NCBI GenBank assembly: GCA_041394265.1 | Contig: JAWKIO010000005.1 | Span: 2,232,001-2,296,000, forward strand | From: Acidimicrobiales bacterium | Lineage (GTDB): Bacteria; Actinomycetota; Acidimicrobiia; Acidimicrobiales; SZUA-35 | Direction: 5' to 3' | Length of the DNA: 64,000 bases | Shown: one piece after another, positions 1-7,906 of the stretch | Layout of the letters: each line of letters opens with the position of its first letter | Numbering within the stretch: position 1 is the stretch's first letter | Notes under the pieces: generated by a model | Databases searched by the model: none | Told to the model about the DNA's origin: nothing | Seen by the model: the letters and a program-made list of their open reading frames with translations, nothing else | Made by a program: the position numbers and the translations under genes

Positions 1-728
1 AGAAACGAGTCGTGATCGACGTTGCGGCCGAGCTCGCGCAGGAGTTCCGACTCCTCTTGCGCCGTGGTCCAGGCATCGCCTTCGGTGGCCGCGGCCTCGG
101 CGGCGTCGACCGCGGTTTCCGGCGCCATCGTGGAGCCGCGTGCGGTCCGCTCGAAGCGGGTGTAGGACCCGTCGACCTGGTTGATCACGCCACGGAAGTC
201 GCCGGCGATGCCGACGGGCCAGGTGACCGGCGTCGGCTCGACGACGAGGGTCTCCTCGATCAGATCGAGGATCTCGAGCGATCCCAGACCCGGACGGTCC
301 CACTTGTTGACGAACGTGAGGAACGGGATCTCGCGCTCTCGACAGACCTCGAACAACTTGAGCGTCTGAGGCTCGATGCCCTTGGCCGCATCGAGCACCA
401 TCACCGCAGCGTCCGCAGCGGCCAGTACCCGGTAGGTGTCCTCGGAGAAGTCGCGGTGGCCGGGGGTGTCGAGCAGGTTGACCGTGCAATCCCGGTAGGG
501 GAACTGCAGGACGGCGGAGGTGATCGAGATGCCGCGCTGCTGCTCCATCTCCATGTAGTCCGACGTGGCCGATCGCCGGCCCTCACGAGCCTTGACCGCT
601 CCCGCTTCCTTGCCGAGCGCACCGCCGTAGAGCAGGAACTTCTCGGTGAGGGTGGTCTTGCCTGCGTCGGGATGCGAGATGATGGCGAAGGTCCGACGCC
701 GGGCAGCCTCTGATCGAGCGGTGGTCAC
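1..728 (-). CDS. prfC: Peptide chain release factor 3 (5' part, cut by window start)
   Basis: This translational GTPase recycles release factors RF1/RF2 from the ribosome after termination. About 242 codons of a roughly 530-residue protein are visible; the 3' end lies outside the window. Reading the minus strand from GTG at 728, the G domain shows the P-loop HPDAGKTT (about residues 19-26), the RF3-typical stretch SDYMEMEQQRGISIT, DTPGH, and an NKWD form of the NKxD guanine motif (Trp where Leu is usual). The MEMEQQRGISIT region and the RTFAIISHPDAGKTT start distinguish RF3 from EF-G and LepA. The GTG start is chosen because it gives the conserved N-terminal spacing to the P-loop. The divergent hydrolase gene starts 102 bp away. 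Confidence 0.93.
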   Translation of the reverse strand, partial: MTTARSEAARRRTFAIISHPDAGKTTLTEKFLLYGGALGKEAGAVKAREGRRSATSDYMEMEQQRGISITSAVLQFPYRDCTVNLLDTPGHRDFSEDTYRVLAAADAAVMVLDAAKGIEPQTLKLFEVCREREIPFLTFVNKWDRPGLGSLEILDLIEETLVVEPTPVTWPVGIAGDFRGVINQVDGSYTRFERTARGSTMAPETAVDAAEAAATEGDAWTTAQEESELLRELGRNVDHDSF

Positions 729-818
729 CCGTCGCACGCTACCGGAGTGGGTGGCGGAGCGAACGCACCGAGCGCGCTTCGGCGGCTGGCGCATGCTGTC
801 GTCGGCGGATCGCGGCGT

Positions 819-830
819 TAGTGTCGCCGA
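819..830 (+). promoter_or_regulatory. Leaderless -10 element
   Basis: TAGTGT at 819-824 lies 6 nt before the GTG at 831, so transcription would begin at or next to the start codon. No Shine-Dalgarno is seen. The same arrangement recurs at least eight more times in this window. Confidence 0.45.
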
Positions 831-1778
831 GTGGCAAACGAACCAGCATCTGCAGCGAGTTCGGTTCCGTCGACATCCGGCGTGATCGACTACCCCGGCG
901 CCCGCCGCCCCGATCGTCAGTGGACGGTCGACAGCAACGGACTGTCGATCGCGGCATACCAGTGGGGTGAGGACACCGCCCCGCCGCTGATGATCGCCCA
1001 CGGTGGCTTCGACTTCGCCGGCACCCTCGACGGCTTCGCCGCCCGACTCGCCGATGCCGGACGGCGGGTCATCAGCTGGGATCAGCGTGGTCACGGTGAC
1101 TCCCAGCACGCTGCGCTCTACAGCTGGGACGCCGACCTGCGCGACGCCCTGGCCGTGAAGTGGTCGGTGTCGAAGGACCCGATGCCGATGCTCGGGCATT
1201 CCAAGGGCGGTGGCTTGATGATGTCGCTGAGCGAGGTCCGCCCCGACCAGATCAGCCACCTGGTCAATCTCGACGGGTTGCCCTCTCGCCGCACCGTCCC
1301 TGACATCCCGGACCGGGAACGGACCCGGATGATGGCCAACGAGCTCACCAGCCGTCTCGATCACCGGCGGTCGGCGCACGAGAACGAACGCAAGCCCGGC
1401 ACGCTCGATGAACTTGCCGATCGCCGGGCCCGGATGAATCCACGCCTCGATCGGGAATGGCTCCGTCGACTCGTGTCGATCGGGGCCCGTGAAGACGCCG
1501 ACGGCTGGCGCTGGAAGATCGACCCGTCCATGCGATTCGGCGGGTTCGGTCCCAACCGGCCCGAATGGGCGCTGTCACGGCTCCCTGGCCTGCGAATCCC
1601 ACTCCTCGCCGTCCTCGGCCTGGAACTCGAGGAGATGGGTTGGGGCACCCAACCCGACGACGTCGAGCCCTGGCTTCCGCCGGGAGCCCGGTTCGTCCCG
1701 CTCGAGAACGTCGGTCACTTCGTGCACATCGAGCAGCCCGACCAGATCGCCCAACTCGTCCTGGAGTTCCTCGCATGA
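831..1778 (+). CDS. Alpha/beta hydrolase
   Basis: A 315-residue protein of the alpha/beta hydrolase fold. The oxyanion region is AHGGFDFAG (about residues 56-64), the strand-5 elbow is GHSKGG with predicted nucleophile Ser124, and a late His (GHFVH, His296) fits the catalytic His. DQRGHGDS (84-91) is the usual motif after strand 4. There is no signal peptide, so it is probably cytosolic. Substrate cannot be read from sequence; epoxide-hydrolase or haloalkane-type relatives share this layout. It starts with GTG downstream of a leaderless -10 and overlaps the next hydrolase by 4 bp (ATGA), so the two are almost certainly co-translated. Confidence 0.85.
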   Translation: MANEPASAASSVPSTSGVIDYPGARRPDRQWTVDSNGLSIAAYQWGEDTAPPLMIAHGGFDFAGTLDGFAARLADAGRRVISWDQRGHGDSQHAALYSWDADLRDALAVKWSVSKDPMPMLGHSKGGGLMMSLSEVRPDQISHLVNLDGLPSRRTVPDIPDRERTRMMANELTSRLDHRRSAHENERKPGTLDELADRRARMNPRLDREWLRRLVSIGAREDADGWRWKIDPSMRFGGFGPNRPEWALSRLPGLRIPLLAVLGLELEEMGWGTQPDDVEPWLPPGARFVPLENVGHFVHIEQPDQIAQLVLEFLA

Positions 1779-2443
1779 TCGTCCGACTGCCACACAACAA
1801 GATCGATCTCGCGCTCCACCGATTGGCCGAAGGATCCGGGGACTGCCAGCCGTTGCTGATCCTGCACGGGCTTGGCGAGGAGACCGGGTCCACCATCCCA
1901 CTGCCGTGGGACACTTGGCCGGGAGCCGTGTGGGGACTCGACTTCACGGGCCACGGCCACAGCACCGTGCCCTCTGGTGGCGGCTACACGTGCGAGGTGT
2001 TGGCAAGCGACGTCGACATCGCGCTCGGCCACATCGGCCCGGCCACCGTCGTCGGGCGCGGGCTCGGCGCCTATGTCGGGCTCATGACCGCAGCGGCGCG
2101 GCCAGAACTGGTTCGTGGCTTCGTGATCGGCGACGGTCCGGGCCTGGCCGGAGGATCGTCGGGACCCGGCTCGGGGACCTGGTTCGCACCGGCCGACGCC
2201 GATGGGTCGAGTCCCGACCCCTACGCCCTGTTCGAGCTGTCGACCGACGTACGCCCCGCCGACTACGCCATGGGCTTCCTGCGGCTGGTGCTCGACCACT
2301 CCGACCTGGTCAACCCGGTGACCGTGACGGCCAAGGTCATGCCGCCATGGCTCGAGGCGGTGGCCGATGAGCCGGGGGTGCTGAGGGAATCGGCCGAGAG
2401 CGCGCGGGATCGCTACGCCCGGGGGCCCAAGGTCAACCCCTGA
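1775..2443 (+). CDS. Alpha/beta hydrolase-like protein lacking the nucleophile Ser
   Basis: 222 residues, ATG overlapping the previous stop by 4 bp. The fold signature is clear: LLILHGLGEETG (27-38), GLDFTGHGHS (54-63) and an elbow at VVGRGLGAY. At the elbow, the position of the catalytic Ser is Gly96 (GRGLG instead of GxSxG), so ordinary serine-hydrolase chemistry looks impossible. Either it uses another mechanism, it is a non-enzymatic partner of the hydrolase encoded just upstream, or it is degenerating. Reading frame and codon use look intact, which argues against decay. Confidence 0.75.
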   Translation: MIVRLPHNKIDLALHRLAEGSGDCQPLLILHGLGEETGSTIPLPWDTWPGAVWGLDFTGHGHSTVPSGGGYTCEVLASDVDIALGHIGPATVVGRGLGAYVGLMTAAARPELVRGFVIGDGPGLAGGSSGPGSGTWFAPADADGSSPDPYALFELSTDVRPADYAMGFLRLVLDHSDLVNPVTVTAKVMPPWLEAVADEPGVLRESAESARDRYARGPKVNP

Positions 2444-2496
2444 CCGCACCGCCACGTGCAGCCGGAGCCGCAAGGCGATCGCGGGTCGTCAGTTGA

Positions 2497-2613
2497 TCAG
2501 TGGAACAGGAGCGGGAAGGCGGTGAGCAGGGTGATCGTTGTCGAGACGATCATGGCCGCCCACCATCGTCGCTTCGCCGGGTGCAACGCCAGGCGCTTGT
2601 ACGTTTCGACCAC
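2497..2613 (-). CDS. Candidate 38-aa single-pass membrane protein
   Basis: A very small ORF in the 320-bp space between the hydrolase pair and the response regulator. From GTG at 2613 it reads a basic N-terminal part (YKRLALHPAKRRWW) and then one hydrophobic helix (AAMIVSTTITLLTAFPLLF), ending FH-stop. GGAGG lies 4 nt before the GTG, a strong Shine-Dalgarno. The topology (positive residues, a Trp-Trp interface pair, then one TM) is typical of real bacterial miniproteins, and the rest of the gap shows nothing comparable. It lies on the same strand as, and downstream of, the response regulator at 2762-3412, so it could be the last gene of that unit. Function unknown. Confidence 0.4.
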   Translation of the reverse strand: MVETYKRLALHPAKRRWWAAMIVSTTITLLTAFPLLFH

Positions 2614-2618
2614 CGTTC

Positions 2619-2677
2619 CTCCGATGCCAGCTGCCTCCACGCCGCCAGGCACAACAACAGTTGTAGCGGCATCGGAG
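2619..2677. repeat. 10-bp inverted repeat with small inner hairpin
   Basis: CTCCGATGCC (2619-2628) and GGCATCGGAG (2668-2677) are exact inverse complements. Between them ACAAC-AACA-GTTGT (2651-2664) forms a second small hairpin. It sits immediately upstream of the 38-aa ORF and overlaps its Shine-Dalgarno, so the outer arm could occlude that site. Another short hairpin (CCGTC-AGTC-GACGG, 2734-2747) lies next to the response-regulator stop. Otherwise I see nothing in 2614-2761. Confidence 0.35.
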
Positions 2678-2761
2678 CTGGTCCGGGATGGGTAGAACGA
2701 CGATCGGTGGGCAGCAGGACTACCCGAATGCGACCGTCAGTCGACGGACGCAGGGCTCGGC

Positions 2762-3412
2762 TCAGTCGTCGTCTTCGTCGATGTTGTTGAGGTTGATGAT
2801 GCCGAGTCGCACCGCACCGAGGACGGCGTGGGTGAGGCTCTGGGCGTCGAGCTTGCGGTAGATCGCATTCAGGTGGTTGTGCACCGTCTTGGTGGTGATG
2901 CCGAGGTAGCGACCGGCCTGTTTCGTGCTCATACCGTCGGCGATGGCCTGGAGAATCTCGATCTGGCGATCCGACAGCAGTTCGTCGTTGGCCTTCTGCT
3001 CGGCGGCGGTCGTGAGCATCGCGCCGGCAAGGGCGGGCGACAACACGGTTTCGCCGTCGACCACTCGCAGGACCGTCTCACGGACCTCGGCGAAGGAGGT
3101 GCCCTTGCTCAGATAGGCGCTGGCACCAGCGCCGATGGCGTCACGAGTGCGACCGAGGTCGTCGTGCATGGTGAGCACGGCGATCCGGCACGAGGGAACG
3201 GCGTCGCGGATGCGGCGGGTGGCCTCGATGCCATCCATGACGGGCATGGAGAGGTCCATCAGCACCACCTCGGGCACCAGGGCCTTGGCCAGGGCAACGG
3301 CTTCCTCGCCGGTCGACGCCTCGCCGACGACGGTGTCACCGGCGGCTTCGAAGGAGCGACGAAGACCGTCGCGCAGAAGGGCGTGGTCATCAGCCAGCAG
3401 GATCTTGATCAT
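2762..3412 (-). CDS. NarL/LuxR-family response regulator
   Basis: 216 residues. Receiver domain at 1-120 with acidic pair Asp8/Asp9, phospho-acceptor Asp53 (LMDLSMP) and the conserved Lys in YLSKG. LuxR-type helix-turn-helix at about 143-205 (LSDRQIEILQAIADGMSTKQ, then GITTKTVHNHLNAIYRKL). It should bind DNA as a phosphorylated dimer. It follows the sensor kinase gene by only 14 bp on the same strand, so the pair is one operon. The acidic tail NNIDEDDD is unusual but short. Target genes are not evident. Confidence 0.9.
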   Translation of the reverse strand: MIKILLADDHALLRDGLRRSFEAAGDTVVGEASTGEEAVALAKALVPEVVLMDLSMPVMDGIEATRRIRDAVPSCRIAVLTMHDDLGRTRDAIGAGASAYLSKGTSFAEVRETVLRVVDGETVLSPALAGAMLTTAAEQKANDELLSDRQIEILQAIADGMSTKQAGRYLGITTKTVHNHLNAIYRKLDAQSLTHAVLGAVRLGIINLNNIDEDDD

Positions 3413-3426
3413 GTCGTGGTTACCTC

Positions 3427-5163
3427 TCAGGCGGGTGGGCTTGTCAGCACCGTGATGACCGTGCCCTGCTCGGGTTCGCTCGTCACTTCAAGGATGGCTC
3501 CGACAGACGCAGCACGTTCCCTCATCCCGACCAGACCATAGGCGGTGCCCCGAATGCCCCTGCTGGGTTCGAAACCTCGACCATTGTCTTGCACGACAAG
3601 CACACCTCGTCCATCTTCGATCGACCAACTCAAATGAACATGAGTGGCCTTGGCATGCTTTTCGACATTCGCGAGCGCCTCTTGAGCAATTCGCAAAAGC
3701 TCGTTCTCGACAATCGGCGCCAGATGGAGCGTTCGGTCGTCGGGAACGCTCACCGTGATCTCGACTTCGCCCCGCTTCGAGAAGCGGTCGACGACCTCGC
3801 CGATGACGACGGTGAGCGGGCGTCCTGGCTGCACAGCGGCCCGCAACTCGATGAGCGTGTCTCGCAGATCGGCGATGGCTCCCTGCACGTCGCCGTGCAG
3901 TTCCTTGAGTTCGAGCGAGGGTTCGGGCTGCGCCGTGTTGATCCGCTCCAATTCCAGACCGATGTAGGTCAACCACTGCCCGAGACGGTCGTGGAGGTCT
4001 CGAGCGATGCGCCCCCGCTCGTCGGCAGCGGCCAGCGAGCGCAGGTGCTGGAACGATCGGGCATTCGCGATGGTGAGGGCCAGCATCTGGGCCATGCCAT
4101 CGAGGAGTTCGGCGTCGGCCGAGGTGTAGCCACCGGGCATCTCGCGTTCGACGGCGACGAGGCCGGTGTCACGCCCGTTCACCACGAGTCGGGCATACAG
4201 GCCGCTTCCGGTGCGGCCGACGGTGACCTTGGACAGGTCGTTGACCCGAGTGACGTCGGGCGAGATGGCGGCCTCGACCAAGGGCGCTGGGAGCTGATGT
4301 GAGGTGAAGGTGGGAGGCAGGTCGAACCCTTCGACGAGCATTGGCGACCACACGCTGTCGTCGTAGGCGAGGACGAGGAAGCGGTCGGCGTCGAAGCTGT
4401 CGACGAGCTGGCTGCGGGTGGCGGCGAGCACGTCGGGCAGGTCGAGTGACGAGGGAAGTGAGGTGGCCACGGCATGCAGGGCGCCGAGGAGCTGGTTGGT
4501 CTCGCTCAGTGCGGAGGCGCGCTCGTTGGTGAGTCGACGCCGGTTCTCGAGCTGGAGCAGGCGTTGCTGGGCGATGCCGGGGAAGGCCCAGGCGCCGAGG
4601 ACGGCCATCACGCCGGCGGGATTGGGCAGCTCGAAGCCGAGGGCAACGACCGAGGCCACGCTGGTGGACACCACGAGTGCTGTGCCGGCGGCCCAGGCAC
4701 CGAGGCGTAGGCCCCAGCCGAAGGCGACGAGCGCAACGGCGACGATGACCGCTCCGACGAACGGATTGCTCAGACCGTCGGCAACACCGACGGCGGCCGA
4801 CAGGATGGCGACGTCGGTGAGGGCGAAGGCTTGTTGCGGCTGACTCTTGTCGCCCAGCCGGATCGGACGGATGGTCCGCCACGAGGCCAGGAAGATGGCC
4901 ACGGTGAGGGTGGCGACGATGGGGAGCTCACCGGCGGCGGCACGGGCGGCGGCCCAGCCCACGCCGACCATGACGGCTCCCCAGCGGAGCGCAGCAAGGA
5001 CGGCAGACAGCGAGCTTGCGACCGACGGGCCGAGTTCGAGCTCACGCCCGGCGTCGTCGAGACCGCCGTGACGAAGGGCGCGCAGCGCAAGCAGCACCTC
5101 ACCGGCGGGAGAGGCCCCGCTCGGTGGGAGGCCATCGCCTGCCTGCCCCTTGCTCGTCGTCAT
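3427..5163 (-). CDS. Membrane sensor histidine kinase with GAF domain (HisKA_3 type)
   Basis: 578 residues. Residues 50-200 contain about five hydrophobic segments (a membrane sensor module), then a GAF-like domain (about 228-370), a HisKA_3 dimerisation helix with phospho-His391 (RIARDLHDRLGQW) and a HATPase_c domain with N-box LRIAQEALANVEKHA (about 490-504), DNGRGF (526-531) and GLVGMRERA. All ATP-binding boxes are present. It is the partner of the regulator directly downstream. The signal is unknown; a GAF domain suggests a small ligand or redox cofactor. An inverted repeat at 5198-5218 lies just upstream of the ATG and may control it. Confidence 0.9.
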   Translation of the reverse strand: MTTSKGQAGDGLPPSGASPAGEVLLALRALRHGGLDDAGRELELGPSVASSLSAVLAALRWGAVMVGVGWAAARAAAGELPIVATLTVAIFLASWRTIRPIRLGDKSQPQQAFALTDVAILSAAVGVADGLSNPFVGAVIVAVALVAFGWGLRLGAWAAGTALVVSTSVASVVALGFELPNPAGVMAVLGAWAFPGIAQQRLLQLENRRRLTNERASALSETNQLLGALHAVATSLPSSLDLPDVLAATRSQLVDSFDADRFLVLAYDDSVWSPMLVEGFDLPPTFTSHQLPAPLVEAAISPDVTRVNDLSKVTVGRTGSGLYARLVVNGRDTGLVAVEREMPGGYTSADAELLDGMAQMLALTIANARSFQHLRSLAAADERGRIARDLHDRLGQWLTYIGLELERINTAQPEPSLELKELHGDVQGAIADLRDTLIELRAAVQPGRPLTVVIGEVVDRFSKRGEVEITVSVPDDRTLHLAPIVENELLRIAQEALANVEKHAKATHVHLSWSIEDGRGVLVVQDNGRGFEPSRGIRGTAYGLVGMRERAASVGAILEVTSEPEQGTVITVLTSPPA

Positions 5164-5197
5164 ACCGCTCCCATCGGCACGAAAACCGTTGGATCAA

Positions 5198-5218
5198 TCA
5201 CCGAGTGTCAATCGGTGA
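5198..5218 (-). terminator. Inverted repeat: terminator or operator
   Basis: TCACCGA (5198-5204) and TCGGTGA (5212-5218) form a 7-bp stem with a 7-nt loop. It lies 17 bp after the polyprenyl synthase stop and 35 bp before the histidine kinase ATG, both on the minus strand. There is no clear U-tract (the only T run, TTTT, comes about 10 nt later), so an operator for the kinase operon is as likely as a terminator. Confidence 0.4.
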
Positions 5219-5234
5219 CCAAATGAAGTCGCTC

Positions 5235-6290
5235 TCAGTGATTCCGTGCCGCTACATAGGTGGCGAACGCCACCAACGTCTTCCTGACCTCGGGGGCAAA
5301 GGGTAGGCGATTTGACTCATGGATCGCGTCCTCGACCAAGGAATCTATTCGCCGCTCGATCTCACGGACGGCTCCGGTCTCGTCGAGGACCGACAACAGG
5401 GCCGAGATGTCCTGGTCAGACAGGTCGGGCCTGCCGATCGTGGCCAGGACCTTGCGCTGGGAATCGGATGCTCGTTCTGCGGCAACCGCCACCAGTTCGG
5501 TCGGCTTGCCGTCGCGCAGGTCTCCGCCGACGGGCTTGCCGACCCGGTCGGCATCGCCGAAGACCCCGAGCAGATCGTCGCGCAGCTGGAAGGCCTGGCC
5601 GATCGGGCGCCCGAACGCATCGAGTTGATCGAGCAACGCAGGGGACGCGCGACCGTGAAGGGCGGCACCGAGCTGCAACGGGCGGACGATCGTGTAGAGC
5701 GCCGACTTGAACATCGCCACCCGCTGGGCGGTCTCACGGGAGACCTCGCCCGACGCTGCGGCCTGCATGTCGAGGTATTGGCCGAGGTTGAGCTCGATAC
5801 GCAGTTGATCCCAGACGTTGCGCGCCGTCGGGTGGGCGCCCCCGACGAACCGATCGGCGTAGACGTGGCCGAGGTCGCCGACCAGGATGGCAACGCCCTC
5901 GCCGTAGCGTCGCGGTTCGCCTCGCCACTGGTTCGAAGTGAGTCGTTTGGCCTGTTCGACGTGGATGGTCGGACGGTTGCGTCGGGTGTCGGCGGCATCC
6001 ATGACGTCGTCGTGGATGAGCGCGAAGACCTGGAGCAGCTCGAACGCTGCTCCGGCGTCGATGATCGGTTGTTCGTCGATCTCACCGTCGTGCACGCCGG
6101 CCCACGCCCAGTAGCAGAATCCAGCACGGAGGCGTTTGCCGCCGGCGGTCATACGAGCGAGCTCGTCGATCGCCTCGACGAGCCGAGGGTCGACCTGCAC
6201 CCACTGTGCGCGTTCGTCGGCGAAGAGCTGCTCCAGCCTGGCGTCGACCTTGTCGGCGACCTGAGTGAGGCCAACCGGGATGTCACTCAT
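5235..6290 (-). CDS. Polyprenyl diphosphate synthase (geranylgeranyl-type)
   Basis: A 351-residue trans-prenyltransferase that elongates allylic diphosphates with isopentenyl diphosphate. The first aspartate-rich motif is LIHDDVMDAAD and the second is LRDDLLGVFGD; GGKRLRAGF near residue 70 is the usual substrate-binding stretch. The residue before the first motif is small (Ala/Leu), compatible with C20 or longer products for quinones, carotenoids or polyprenyl carriers. ATG at 6290 gives the normal family N-terminus; an upstream start would add residues encoded only inside xseB. It overlaps xseB by 8 bp. idsA/grcC-like naming would need phylogeny. Confidence 0.85.
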   Translation of the reverse strand: MSDIPVGLTQVADKVDARLEQLFADERAQWVQVDPRLVEAIDELARMTAGGKRLRAGFCYWAWAGVHDGEIDEQPIIDAGAAFELLQVFALIHDDVMDAADTRRNRPTIHVEQAKRLTSNQWRGEPRRYGEGVAILVGDLGHVYADRFVGGAHPTARNVWDQLRIELNLGQYLDMQAAASGEVSRETAQRVAMFKSALYTIVRPLQLGAALHGRASPALLDQLDAFGRPIGQAFQLRDDLLGVFGDADRVGKPVGGDLRDGKPTELVAVAAERASDSQRKVLATIGRPDLSDQDISALLSVLDETGAVREIERRIDSLVEDAIHESNRLPFAPEVRKTLVAFATYVAARNH

Positions 6291-6540
6291 CGGGGACCTC
6301 GGCGTGGCGCGTGTCGCCGTCGAGCACCGCCGCCACATTGTTCTCCACGGTAGCCAACCTCGTGCGGCAGTAGCCGATCAGCGCCGTCGCCCGCTCGACC
6401 TGGGTGGCCAGGCTGTCGACATCGACGCCGGACGACTCGAGCGATGACAGGATCGATTCGAGTTCGGCGATGGCGTCGGCGTAGGGCAGTGGGTCGCCGC
6501 TCGGAGTGAGCAGTGGCATGGCGGTGGCGTCGTTCGTCAT
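6283..6540 (-). CDS. xseB: Exodeoxyribonuclease VII small subunit
   Basis: An 85-residue protein with the family core YADAIAELESILSSLES, VDVDSLATQVERATALIGYCRTRLATVE, which forms the coiled-coil XseB fold that binds several copies to each XseA. Length is typical (60-90). It overlaps xseA by 4 bp (ATGA) upstream and the polyprenyl synthase downstream, giving an xseA-xseB-prenyl synthase operon as in many bacteria. The family call is strong because of both sequence and neighbour. Confidence 0.9.
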   Translation of the reverse strand: MTNDATAMPLLTPSGDPLPYADAIAELESILSSLESSGVDVDSLATQVERATALIGYCRTRLATVENNVAAVLDGDTRHAEVPDE

Positions 6541-7814
6541 GTTCCGGGGTTCCCCGTGGTGGCGGTCGTGCTGGTGATAGTCGTGCTGGTGATAGTCGTG
6601 CTGGTGAGGGTCCCGTCGGCGAGCGACGTGACGAGGGTGGTGCCGGGCGGGGCATCGGCAGGGGAGCGAACCAGGTGTCCATCGGCTCGTCGGGTGATCG
6701 ACCAGCCCCGGGCGAGGGTGACGGCGGGGTCGAGGGCGTTGGTCCGCAGCGTCTGGCGCTCCAGAAGGTCGCCGTTGCGCTCGATCACCCGACGCGTGGA
6801 TTGGCTGACGCGGTGCTCGAGGAGTGCAAGCCGAGACCGTTCACGCTCGAGGTTGCCGCCGGCCAGCCGTCCGATCCGATTGCCCGCCGCCAGGAGGCGT
6901 CGTTCCTCACGATCGAGTTGCTGGATGGCGACGCGAATCAGGCGATGCTCGGCGTCGTCGACTCGTTCGACAAAGGCGCGTACACGCTCGACGATGGCCG
7001 CAGCACACGCAGTGGGGGTCTTGGTCGTCAGATGGGCCACGTGGTCGGCCACCGACAGGTCGATCTCGTGGCCGATCCCAACGAACACCGGGATGGGTGA
7101 GAGGGCGATCGCTCGGGCGACCTCCTCGTGGTCGAACGCCATCAGATCGGTTCGACTTCCGCCGCCTCGCACGATGGCGATCACGTCCGGGGCGTGGTCG
7201 ACGGCCTCGGCCAACGAGGCGACGATCATCGGGACGGCTTCGGGGCCTTGCACCCGAGAGTCGATCACCTGCACATGGAACGGGAGGCCGCTGGCTCGCA
7301 GCTCGTGGAGGAAGTCGGCCTCGGCCGCACTGGCCGCGCTGGTGATGACAGCAACTCGCAACGGCAAGGCCGGTGCGGCCAGCCGACGGTTGGCCTCGAT
7401 GATGCCCTCGGCGTGGAGGGTGGCCAGGAGCTGGGTGCGTGCCACTTCGAGCTGACCGAGTGTGAACGACGGGTCGATCAGGGTCATGAGCAGCTGCATT
7501 CTGCTCTGGGGCGGGTAGAAGGTGAGCCGCCCCCGCACCCGGATCTCGATGCCGTCTTCCATCCGGATACGGCCCGACTTCTTCAGGATCGCGTTGACCC
7601 GGAACTTGTGTTTCGCGAACAGCGCCACCGGCAGGACGGCCTCGGGGCGTCGCCCGAGTTCGCCCGGTTCGATCAGGTCGAAGTAGACGTGGCCATTGCT
7701 CGAACGATTGAGACCCGAGATCGCGCCTCGGATCCAGACCTCGTCGGGGAACCGGTCGTCGATCGTGCGCTCGAGAGCGTGGCACACCTCTTCCACACTC
7801 ATCGTCTCCGGCAC
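6537..7814 (-). CDS. xseA: Exodeoxyribonuclease VII large subunit
   Basis: A 425-residue metal-independent exonuclease that degrades single-stranded DNA to acid-soluble oligonucleotides. An OB-fold domain is at about 1-100 (VWIRGAISGLNRSSNGHVYFDL), then the catalytic region with RVAVITSAASAAEADF, IVRGGGSRTDLMAFD and PVFVGIGHEIDLSVADHVA, and a long helical stretch (about 270-370). The C-terminal tail (about 400-425) is low-complexity Thr/Ser built from the 15-bp DNA repeat at 6565-6609. The start is ATG 7814; the two Met (1 and 5) leave slight doubt. Confidence 0.92.
   Translation of the reverse strand: MPETMSVEEVCHALERTIDDRFPDEVWIRGAISGLNRSSNGHVYFDLIEPGELGRRPEAVLPVALFAKHKFRVNAILKKSGRIRMEDGIEIRVRGRLTFYPPQSRMQLLMTLIDPSFTLGQLEVARTQLLATLHAEGIIEANRRLAAPALPLRVAVITSAASAAEADFLHELRASGLPFHVQVIDSRVQGPEAVPMIVASLAEAVDHAPDVIAIVRGGGSRTDLMAFDHEEVARAIALSPIPVFVGIGHEIDLSVADHVAHLTTKTPTACAAAIVERVRAFVERVDDAEHRLIRVAIQQLDREERRLLAAGNRIGRLAGGNLERERSRLALLEHRVSQSTRRVIERNGDLLERQTLRTNALDPAVTLARGWSITRRADGHLVRSPADAPPGTTLVTSLADGTLTSTTITSTTITSTTATTGNPGT
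6565..6609. repeat. 15-bp tandem repeat, three copies, in xseA tail
   Basis: The unit GTCGTGCTGGTGATA repeats at 6565-6579, 6580-6594 and, with two changes, 6595-6609. In the xseA frame (minus) it encodes the period-5 tail TSTTI. Being a multiple of 3, copy-number change would not shift the frame. Confidence 0.8.
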
Positions 7815-7825
7815 GCCAAAGACGC

Positions 7826-7906
7826 TACTGTCGGGGGGTCACCATGACGACCTCGGCGCCGTCGCCCCGCCCCACCATCCCCGACGCCGTTTCCGTTGAT
7901 GACTAA
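7826..7906 (+). promoter_or_regulatory. Promoter and 20-codon upstream ORF
   Basis: TACTGT (7826-7831) resembles a -10 and would start transcription 5-6 nt before ATG 7844. From there a 20-codon ORF runs to TAA at 7904-7906, and its end overlaps the ATG of the PAS-GGDEF-EAL gene at 7899. A G-rich run (GGGGGG, 7833-7838) precedes ATG 7844, whereas ATG 7899 has no Shine-Dalgarno of its own. Reinitiation or coupling from the short ORF is the simplest way to start the main gene. The leader peptide has no striking composition. Confidence 0.4.

Noticed and set aside
12..713. Plus-strand open frame opposite prfC
   Set aside because: Antisense of RF3 G-domain motifs; no protein-like features.
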